Assembly (NCBI RefSeq): GCF_036669915.1
Contig: NC_089313.1
Span: 16,507,075-16,571,074, forward strand
Source: Pocillopora verrucosa
Lineage: Eukaryota > Cnidaria > Anthozoa > Scleractinia > Pocilloporidae
Direction: 5' to 3'
DNA length: 64,000 bases
Numbering within the stretch: the first letter of the stretch is position 1; the number at the start of each line of letters is the position of its first letter. The position numbers and the translations under genes were made by a program. This document shows, one piece after another, positions 33,593 through 44,000 of the stretch. The notes beneath the pieces are model-generated. The model worked only from the letters and a program-made list of their open reading frames with translations. It did no database searches and was not told the DNA's origin.

Positions 33593-34425
33593 CTTTTTTC
33601 ACCTTTTCCTGTTTTCGTAATTTATGAGCTCATTTTGAACTCCTTGTAGGAGACAGGTCTTGAATCAGCTGTGTGATCGGAGGCTATTGAATGAATCGAG
33701 AATGTTACTTGTGCACTGTACATTTTATTTATCAAAGAAAGACAAAACTTGTATCATTATTTAAATGAAATTTGTGTAATACTGTATGAAAAAGTGTGCG
33801 AAGCAAATATTGGATAAAGGTTATTTTTGGTAAATTATTTATTTATTTATTTTGCCGCATGGCCGGAGCAGACCCCAATAAGTTCCATTACGACTCGAAC
33901 TGTCAGAATTGATCAACATGTAACTCCTGTGCACAATTTCAAACATAACTTAGCATGCAGATTATGGGAATATTTAAATTTTAGATATACTTAAACAGTG
34001 GATAGCGTAGAGGGCTTTAATTGGCTTCTGATACTCCGACGATCCTTTGCTATTCATCTACGAGCAACTCGCACGGAATTTGCACCTGAAAATATTTCAA
34101 TCGTTGCAGGAATTAATGAGTTGAAATCATCTTTTAGTGTCCTATTATTTCACTATCTAAGTGTTCACCATAACAGCCAACAAGCGGTGGATATACATCA
34201 CCGCTTTGCGCCTCGGTTAATGTATCCCCCACAAATCACCTTCCCTTCGGTGAACAGTAGTTAGTTAGGTATATCAAGTGGAGGGTTTGGTCATGATGAA
34301 ACATCAAATTCTGAATTATTTAAAAGAATTATGTAACGATCAAAATGGGGACTTATTAGCACTTTGTCGGGCATTGTAGAGCACTTTGTGGACTTAAATG
34401 GAGTTTTTGGCGGGCTGAAATGTAT

Positions 34426-37123
34426 TTGATGCCGCTTGCACGCTCATGTGATTGTTCAGATCGTTTTGTTGTCATTTTTTTAAATGTTTGTTTTATCAAT
34501 GCCCTCCAAAGTACTAAAATGACTCTGATTCGGGCCCAAAATATATTTATGCCCGCGAACATAAACTCTATTAAAATGTTTTGTTTCTTAAGTTAATTAT
34601 ATTGACGTAATTAACTTACACACATCTGTGACTTTACAACAAAAACTGGAAAAATTCACTGGTTTTTGTTCACTTTCTAGCAACTTCCGAAAGAACACAC
34701 TAAATCATTTTGGAACAAATTTATACACCAGCATTAAACTGACTTCTGTTCATAACCCGCACCAACTCTTGTTTTATCTTCGTTGGCATACAATGTTAAA
34801 AGAAAAATATTTCGTAATATTACATTTTTCCGCTTATGTGCTTTTACTAATGGAACTTATACTTACGAAGATCACGTTCAAACTGTAATGTTTTCATTCA
34901 AATACGTAACAAGAAAATGACTAAGGGGAATTTTTCCGTAGCACGTCATATACCGAAAATGATGAGATACAACGGAATTGATTGGTCAACAGGACGAAAA
35001 AATATGAAATAAAATACATCATGATGGGCAATACATCCCATGGTATCCACAAAATATTTTTCCTGAACGCCTTCGAATGAGTTAAATGAGCGTTCAGTTC
35101 GAACAGAAGTCGTGTTCCTGCTCATATGATTTAATTTTTTCCGAGGTTTCCTAGAAACAACGGCTGACAATCTTTGAGAGGTGGAGCTCAATATAACCAC
35201 CCTGGATGACGGAAATACTTATTTATAAGTATTTTAAAATTTTACGAAGTTTTTTTTTAATGTGAGCCAAGAAAATTTCATCACTTGGTCTTGTCTGGCT
35301 TTGGGTCGTTCCTCTGTGCGTGATCATGATGGTTCAAAAAATTATTTTGACAAGAGCCAGTTTCTGATTTATCATGCTATATCACCCTTTCTGACGCCCG
35401 AAATCAAGAGGAAAGAAATTTTCACCTCTTCCGCCTCTTTTCCTTGTTCTCTTTCATTGTCAAAATTTAGCATTGCGAAAACAGGAAAATTGGGCTAAAT
35501 GCAACATTTTGAAGCTAAGGAAGTTGAAAGCCATAAAACAACCTTGAAAACTTGTCCTTGATCCCTTTGGAAATAAAGAGTATATTAGGGCCCACGTTTT
35601 GAGGATTGTACCTTAGCGTAAGACGGACCTGAGGGAAAATGTATAAACATTAAAACTTTCTGCAAAGCTACCAAACCAAATCGAAACATTTTTGGCTATT
35701 CAGTCCTCGGTTAGCTTAATCGTGCTTTGAACAACGCAGCCCAGTTTGGAACCTACGTCAACTCAAAAAATGTCGAGGAGGTGAAGTGATACCAGCGGTC
35801 ATCTTTGATACTGCGCCAAATAATTAAAAATACACTACTGAACGTGTCTGAGATCTGCATGACATGAAACACGGGGAGTGAGTTTATAATGTTCAACTCC
35901 GTAGTTTTACCAGAATATTCCCCTGTCGTATTTGGTTTAGGCACTCATGGAGCTTTTTGAATGGTGTGTGCCTAATACCATAACGCATTTTCTTTAGAAT
36001 GGCTGACAAGTTTTTTTTCGCGCTGAAAGCAAAATTGAGGTGAATCGTTTGGCCGCTCTAAGTAATTGAGAGAGGTGAGAACAGCCTGAAAACACAGAAA
36101 AAATTCGAATTATAAAATGCTTTTGCATTACCGAAGAGATATAACTGTGAGTATTAGGTTGAATGAGCCAATTTAGACATATTCCGCGAAAACATTACTT
36201 TCAAATCCACTCGGCCTTGAAATATCTGTCATTAAATCTTATTCAAGGATGATTTGATTTTCTTTTCGACGAAAATACCGATAATCACAAAATTGCTCAG
36301 TTAGTATTTTCTCAAATTCAATAAATTTTATAATTTGTTTTGCATCACTGACGTGCAGCTCACTTCAGGATCAGAAGGGGGCAACAGTTGAAGAGAGTCG
36401 GACTCAATTGACATGCAGCTGTTTTCTTGAAAACTCATTTTTTAGATTTCTACTCTTACCGTAAGAATCTTTTATTGTATCTTTAGTAACGTTTATTTTT
36501 AGTTACCTTTGTACTTTACCGTGCATTGATTTAAAAATGATATAGCTCGACCTGGTGAACCGTTAATCAAACAGTCAGTTCTCAGATCTCAGCCAGACAC
36601 GTAAACGGAAAATTGTGATACGATAGGTCACGCTTGGTTAAACAGGAGAGCGAAACGGTGAATGACTTCCTTGTTTTGATTTTTCTGGGTAAGTTTAAAA
36701 CGCATAATTTTCTCACTTTGATGTTGACAAGTGATCAAAATAAATGATTGCAAAGCTGTATCTTTTAAAGACATGCTTGACTGAAGCTGCCGCTCAAGAA
36801 TTCAAAGCGGATAGGTTACGGTTGATCTTATCCATGCTTAATCGCACGCAAGAACGTGACTTGACATTGATATTGAAATTAAAAGAAGAAAAAAACCCTT
36901 TCGATAGGTAAGGGTCCTTGGCATTTAGGAATCTTTAGGCACTGCATACATGGCTATATACAAAACATGTAGATCTGCACGTGTTTTTTCGGCCCTAGAA
37001 ATATAAATGCGAATTCAGAGCATGTTCGGGTTCATCTGTTAATTGCTATTGGTTATGAACAAGTCAATAAGTACTCGACGCTGAAGAATATTGGAGTGGA
37101 GGGCTTTTAAACAACTATTGAGA
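34426..37123. other. Intergenic region upstream of DAO-3
   Basis: About 2.7 kb without recognisable coding sequence or clear similarity to the flanks of DAO-1 or DAO-2. A TATAAAT at about 37002-37008 lies 116 bases before the DAO-3 start and could be its TATA box. Confidence 0.5.
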
Positions 37124-39387
37124 ATGCCGATACAGTTTCCACAGAAAAAAACCTCAGGTTCTCGATCCACTAAGGTAAAACTGGCTTTTGCCATTTCAGA
37201 AATTTCTGTACTCGTCTTAATTCTTAGGTTATAAAGTGAGTGTCACACTTTTTCGTCAACTTGAGCGCTGTGCACATAAAAACTTGTACTCCTATTACCT
37301 TCATGACGTACAACACATAAACGGAAAATGAAAATTTATTTTTAAAAATCAATACCCATCTTAATGTTTCCGTCTCTTCTGAGGAATTGATTTTCCATCT
37401 AGCATTTTTCCTGTGTAAATTTTGCTTTAACTAAAGTCCTGTCTTGTACAGAGGTCTTCGCGCGCTCCACGCGTGTTGGTGATTGGGGGCGGAGTCGTAG
37501 GCATGACGTCAGCATTACAGCTTCTGCAGAAAGGTTGCAAGGTAACAGTTTTAGCCAAAGAGTTCGCCTCCCCAGTCTCCTCTGGTAAACGCATCACTTC
37601 TGAGATCGCTGGCGCTTTATGGGAGTGGCCTCCAGCGGTCTGTGGGCGACATACAAATGAAGAGTCACTGGAGAGAGCTAAGGTTTGGTGCATGGACAGC
37701 TATGCCAAATTCATGGAGTTGGCTATGAACTCAAAGGAAAGTGGAGCTTTCCTCAGACAATCTATCTTCTTCTTTAAGGACAAGGTAAATGCCCAGCCTG
37801 TTAGTTGCATTGCTTGCGTGTAAACTTGTAAACGAGCCATTTGGAAGTGAGGAGGCCTGATAAAGACTTTTCTTGCATGAGCTTGAATGGGAATTTGGTG
37901 CCCGCTTACCTAAGGGAGGAGTGGAGAGGGGAAGGGGGGAGGGTGGGGGGAGGGAGGGGGTACCGAGTCCGATTTTAAGATAGACTGAACTTTTTTTTTA
38001 AATTTCTAATGGGCCTCTGATCTCTTTTTTTTTCTCTAAAAATCGAAGGTTAAAGATCTTCCTCAACAGTTGGAAAAGATGAATGAACTGAACCATTTGC
38101 CAGGATTCCGTCATGACGCCAAACTCATCGAAGAAACTGGTACAGTTGCAACCTTTTTACAATAAACATAAGAATTTTAACAGTAGAATGTGAATAGAAT
38201 GTGCTCGCGAGTTCTCTTCACCTTCGGCTCATTCCTATCTCTTTGGTATTTGCCTTCCCCGTCACATAACAAATTAACCACAATTTGATTGATACATAAT
38301 TGTTGATTCCAATCGCCGGTAGCTTCTAGTGGCCCAAAACTGAGCGACTCAACCATCTCCGTCCTAAGGCCAAAGATTATTTCCTGTCTTAGAGCGCTAT
38401 TACAGACTAAAAATGCGGAAGTTCTCTTTAATTCCCCTTCCATTATTGAAAGGTGTAATGTGTCTTAAACGTTTGTGTGACTTACCAAATGACCTGCCAT
38501 TGATAACGTTTTCTTTCCATTTAGCTGTAAACACAGACACTGGTGTTGTGGACGCATATCAACACATGGCTCCCATGGTTGACACAGTCACCTACATGCA
38601 GTGGCTTTACAAACAGTGTCGTGACAAAGGCTGTCGCTTTGTACACGATGAGATTCACGGATTGTTGAGAGATCAGGCAGAAGACTTGAAAAAGAAATAC
38701 AAAGCTCAGCTGATCTTCAACTGCTCTGGACTCAACGCCAAAGAACTGGCAGGAGATGAAGATGTCTATCCTCTGAGAGGTAAATAAATCTCGTGAAACG
38801 TGCAGTCTGAGATCAGTTCAGTTGTGATATGTTTAACAAAATTACGTCTCTTCCTTGATAAGAAAGGTGTTGAATCCGTATCCTTGTCCTTCAAAATCTC
38901 TCTCATTGCAGGGGTGATTCTTAAAGTGAGGAACGACGGAAGTTTAATGCCCAAACTCAATCACTCCATGTGCATATCTATAATCAAGGAGTTCGATGAG
39001 TCAGATAAAGAAGGACAAAGCTTCGTGTTCATTTTGCCTCGAGGTGACGACAAACTATGGCTGGGTGGAATGGTACAACCTCACCAGTGGGACAGAGATC
39101 TAACGCTCGATTATCCACCTATCAGAAAGATGTTTGAGAAAGTAAAGGAGTTCTATCCACCCCTTCGTAACTACGGAGACGATGATGTAGAGGAAGTGTT
39201 GGTAGGCCTGCGTCCTGCTCGCCATGGCAACGTTCGTCTGGAGTGGGATCCTGTGTGTCCTTCTCTTCTGCACAACTATGGACATGGGGGCTCGGGTGTG
39301 ACTTTCTCATGGGGCTGTGCTATTGAAGCCAGTGCTATGGTGGATCGTGTTCTCAAAAGGCCACAGATTTTGTATTCAAAACTTTGA
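37124..39387 (+). CDS. D-amino-acid oxidase family flavoenzyme, copy DAO-3, peroxisomal
   Basis: Five exons (37124-37174, 37452-37784, 38049-38139, 38525-38779, 38912-39387) join in frame to 401 residues. The second exon equals exons 2 and 3 of DAO-1/2 fused without an intron (LQKGCKVTVLAKEF read straight through). The leader differs (MPIQFPQKKTSGSRSTK), but the rest is very close to DAO-1/2. The FAD motif is VLVIGGGVVGM and the C-terminal signature HNYGHGGSG. The end is LYSKL, so PTS1 is kept despite the neighbouring swap. Remaining introns sit at the same positions as in DAO-1/2 but their sequences do not align by eye. Same direction as DAO-2. Function as for the other copies; substrate unknown. 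Confidence 0.9.
37914..37961 (+). other. G-run cluster (G-quadruplex-forming potential) in a DAO-3 intron
   Basis: At least five runs of three or more G in under 50 bases (for example gaggggaagggggg, ggtgggggga) on the coding strand, between the second and third exons of DAO-3. In the transcript this could fold as an RNA G-quadruplex. Confidence 0.6.
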
Positions 39388-41077
39388 TCCTTCCAACACT
39401 CTTCCTTTAAAAAATAGAAAAAAAATCCTTTGTAATAGTCCATAAAATGTATTTGATTAAAAAAATGACATATATCATAGTTGAGTAAACAGAGAAAGTA
39501 TCAATTGTTATATTTATTAATAAGCCATGTGTAGACATAATTATGGAGAAGTCTAGTGTCACACAAATTATTATTTTATTTAGACTGGCAACAATTCGAT
39601 GTCTATGGAGGAAATAGCAAACAAAGATACAATGTTTTTTTTGATATTCTATTTCAATAATTATTATCTTATAGATATCTTGGTTGTATATCAGCATCTG
39701 GGCAACTGTCCACCTACCCCTCCCCTAACCCAACATTAACCTTAACTTGTTATCAATTGATTGTTGTTGGGTTAGGGGAGGGGTAGGTGGGCAGTCGCCC
39801 AGATACTGATATTGATCGAGCTTTTGTTACATCCTGTGTGCATACTCTGGCCTCCTAAGTTTGAACTGCAAAATTGACTATCTTTCTCGAGGATTCAGAG
39901 TCGATAATTTGACTATGCTTTAAATTTTGCAACGTCAAAAGCCCTTAAATTACCAGTCATATGAAAACATGTTAAGATTTTCTAAATATTGTATTAATTC
40001 ATCATATAGAATCTACATTTAACCACGAGAGTTTTTGTGCTCGTGTTGCTTCATCAAGATACTAATTGTAGTTTAATTTTGAATCAGATTTATTCAAGAA
40101 TAAAATACTGTTTATCTTAACAAATTAACAGTGTCTTCAATACGATGCGAACATTTTGCTGACCTCAACATTTTTACTGAGTCTCAACATTCTTGAATTT
40201 TTCCTGTGATGAAATGGAGAAATAAGACCCTTCCCTATGGATTTATTGAAGTCACGCCCAAACCAGCTTCATTCGCCTTTCGGTGGCTTTTCTTTTCCCT
40301 GGATATCTATCCCTTCGCAAAATATCCTTTGCCTCCTTCCGAATATTCCGAGACGGAATATCTTGCCAAGCTAGTTTCGAGTGCTCTGGCGATGATCTGT
40401 GCATCAGAACCTGGCAGGAAGGTTCCCCCGAATTTTCTTTTTAAGGGGGGACTGACTCCTTTTGCCAACCCCCTGTGCCTATTATATCAAATTAACATGC
40501 TCTGTTACAGAGTGAGAGTAAGAGCTAGTGCAAACACAAATAAGAAATATCGAATATTGTCTTGTAGGGCGCTCTAAATTCCCCTTTCTCCGAGTTTACT
40601 TGAGTTTTTAGCCCTGGCTTCTTACGGTTTGATCCGTGAGTCTTAATAGCCCTCTTCACGCTCTGGGGAGACTGAGAACTGGCACAGAGCCATAACATTC
40701 CTCACCTCCGATCCCCAGGGGCCCAACTGCAAGTAATAGTTGCAGGGCCAAATCTCTTTCAAAGCTTTCTGACCAAATCAGGAGATAGTAAAATTGCTTC
40801 AGTAAGTAGCTATGAAAAACTTATCCAATTTCTAAAGTCATTGAATGATTCCTGTCTTCTTCTGTCATTGGTCTAAAATTGTCAGCGATAAGTTTGCCCT
40901 TTTCACTAACGTTGTCATAGTAACAAATCCTTGGTGAAGATGGCGACGATAACTATGCGAATAAGAGGAGCAAAGTAATCGCTAGCAAGGAAGTTTTGAG
41001 CCCAGATGGCTAAATTGCTCGCGTATTGGAATAATTAATAGAAATATTTATTTGAAAGTGATTCAAGCTTCGCCAGT
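39388..41077. other. Intergenic region, DAO-3 / DNAH10
   Basis: Contains the DAO-3 3' flank, the palindromic element at 39689-39811 and, at 40206-40577, a 123-codon open frame with no recognised domain. Nothing else identified. Confidence 0.55.
39689..39811. repeat. Palindromic (foldback) element
   Basis: Left arm 39689-39734 (cacctacccctcccctaacc) and right arm 39767-39811 (its near-perfect reverse complement, ggttaggggaggggtaggtg), with a 32-base spacer containing ttaacttgttatcaattgat. The element recurs at the right edge of the window, so it is a dispersed family, probably a MITE or foldback transposon. Confidence 0.85.
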
Positions 41078-44000
41078 ATGGATGACACACGCATTGAGTG
41101 GATGAGAAACAAGGTATACCTCGGACTTGGAATTACAGACCCTGAGGTGTTCGACGATTTGTTGTCTCGAGAAGATGGACAATTTGAAAACGAAATCTTA
41201 AAATTTCTCAATGAAACTCCCAAGGAAGGATGCACTATTTTATTTTATTCTATGCTGAAGGAAGAAGAGGAGGAAATTGAAGTTGAAGCGGGTTAGTAAT
41301 TGAAGATAATCTTATGATAGTATACTTGCAATTGCGCGCCATTTAATTTTGTATCACAACAAGACGTTGAAAGGGTTCTGTTATTGCTAGCGATTAGCGA
41401 TTTTTTGAGATCCCTTTTACGCACGGTAAGTTTTTGACATAAATTGTTCAATGACATGACAATTCTTCTTCTCAAAGAAATGAAACTTAATGAATAAAGG
41501 GTGTTTGTAACTCGGACTACAGCTGTTTAGGTCTCCATTCCAACGGTAACTCGAGGTCGTTGTCACTGATAATCCCGCCGTTTTGAAATATAAGTTGGCA
41601 CTATTTGTCAAAGATTGACCTCCATGACACATAATTTCTGGAAGATGAAAGAGTCCAACAACTTCATACTTTCTGATATGAAATCTGTTTATTTTACCCA
41701 ACCATAATTAAGCTGCTTGATTTATCACACGTTAATAATGTTGTTTGACAAAGTCGGTATTTATATTTGAGTAATCACAAAGATCACCCCCAGAGAAGGG
41801 GGATTTAGGGTTGTTGATAAGATGACTCGGTTTTTACTTGTGTTGACAATATAAAAGGCCACTGTAAAAAGTTTCAAAAGCTGACATATTCAGCGCTACC
41901 CCTTCATCAGAGGGAATAGAACGATGAGCGAACTTCTCCGAAGTGATACTTTGTTGTCATTTTTGATCTGTCTATCATTGACTAAAGCTCTGATCAAAAA
42001 AGATTACAGTTATAGTGAAACTATATTGATAAATTACAGAATTTTACTTTAAATTATGTCATTAGAACCAGAATTACCAGAAATAACAGCTGATGGAGAT
42101 GAAGAAGTTGAGAAGACCTCAATAAATGGTGCTGAAGGGACTGCTGAGGGTGACGATTTGATCATGGAGAGAGTTCCATCTGCAAATTCAAAGGCTGCAG
42201 AGGAAGTTTCTGTCAAGGATGGTTCACAGGCTGCAGAGCCAGCCCAGACCAATCCAGAGACTGGGGAGGAGGTTGCAACAGCCTCAGGTGAGGGAGGAGA
42301 AGGTGATGAAGCAGAGTTAGGAGAGGAGAATCATGCCACACCTCTACCGCCCAGGACAGTAAGTTTGCTTTGGATATCTTGTTGTTGAAAATTAATTTCA
42401 TGTGAAAATGATTTTAAACTATGTACTAATTTGATATGATTTCTCCTTTGTTGTAAGTGTTATCCAAATATAAAGCTTAGAACAAAGTTTGACCAACAAA
42501 CAAGTACATTTTCTGAATGAACAATAGACAATCAATCAACATCTTTTAAATAATTGCAGAAAATCATTATACAGAAAGTTCTGAGGACAGTCATGTATGT
42601 TTGCTATGAACACCTTCCCGAAGAGTTTGCGGATGAAAATGCCTTCTACTTTTTACGGAATACCACTGGCCCTGTTCCTCTGCCATCGACACTTGAGGAA
42701 GGAGAAGAAATTCTCCCTCCTTTATTTCAGTTTGGATCACATTACGGACCCTCGCTACAGATGCTGGAGCACCTTTTAACACTGGTGTATATACCCCTTT
42801 TGTCACACAATGGTCAGCGGAATGAGTCTTCTTCAGATAGTGGGAGTCACAAGAGTAGTGCTCATACTGGTGATGAACAGGGGTCAGAGGAAAGTCGATC
42901 AAGGGTTATCTTAAGAGATGAATTTCTCATGAACATGCAGAAATTTTCTACGCACATCAGCCGAACAATTCACCAGTTGGAGGGTGATATTCGATTGGAG
43001 ATGCCTGAAGTCATTCTTGGTGATGACATTACAGAGATGGTAAAAGACTCAGAACTAGTAACAATGCTAGAGGAAACCCTGCACAACTGGGAAGTGACAA
43101 TTTCATCAGCCCTGGAGGTCCAGTTAAAGAAAACACCCCAAGGAAATGGGCCTTTGGCTGAGATTGATTTCTGGAGAGAGAGAAATGCTACACTGAGTGC
43201 AATTACTGAGCAGTTAAAACTGCCAACTGTTAACAAAGTTGTGGCTATCTTAACAAATGTTCACTCTGAAAGCCTTGCCAGTTTTGAGTATCACCGAGCA
43301 GAACTCACAAAATATTATACAGAAGCTAAAGACAATGTGCGATTTCTTTCTACCCTTGAGAGACATTTTAAGAACTTGGCACATGGTGCAAGTTTTAACA
43401 TAGTCCTTGAAACAATACCTTCAATGATGAATGCTTTGAGGATGGTGTGGATTATATCACGACATTACAACAGAGATGAGAGAATGGTGCCGTTAATGGA
43501 AAGAATTGCTTGGGAACTTAGTGAGCGAGTGGCCAAGATTGTCAATGTTCGCACTATTTTCAAGTGAGTATGATTACTGTATGTAATCATTAGAAAGTAC
43601 ATTATCATTATTGGTTAAAAAAAGTGAAGGGTGTAGGGGAGTGGCAAGGGCAGTTGCTTCCATCACTGAATATGCTTGATGCTCCTTTGCTCAGAGGGGA
43701 ACTGAAAACTGTTCCCCTCTGAGCAAAGATAAGGAGCATTGTGATGTGAGGTCAGCAACTACAGCATACAACTTCTTTCAAAGTGGCCATAACTGAAATC
43801 TCTCCTTTTAGAGAACCACCCTACCTCATGAAGCAAAAAACCTCAGAGGCCAAGAAGACCTTGGAAACATGGAAGGAGTCATACTTTGATGTGAGAGCCA
43901 AGATAGAGGCTTCAGGGAGAGATGCCAGATGGGAGTTTGACAGAAAGCGTTTGTTTGAGAGAACAGATCATATGGCTTCAATCTGTGAAGATTTGAAGGA

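Larger units (their letters stand above)
30272..34425 (+). repeat. Segmental tandem duplication, unit B (gene collapsed)
   Basis: About 4.15 kb, the direct tandem partner of unit A. Relative to A it lacks most of the DAO gene and a block corresponding to about 26545-26690, and it carries an extra internal 258-base duplication. Confidence 0.85.

Noticed and set aside
40206..40577. A 123-codon open frame between DAO-3 and DNAH10
   Set aside because: No recognisable domain, no clear splice or promoter context and a composition like the surrounding DNA. Kept only as a note in the intergenic entry.
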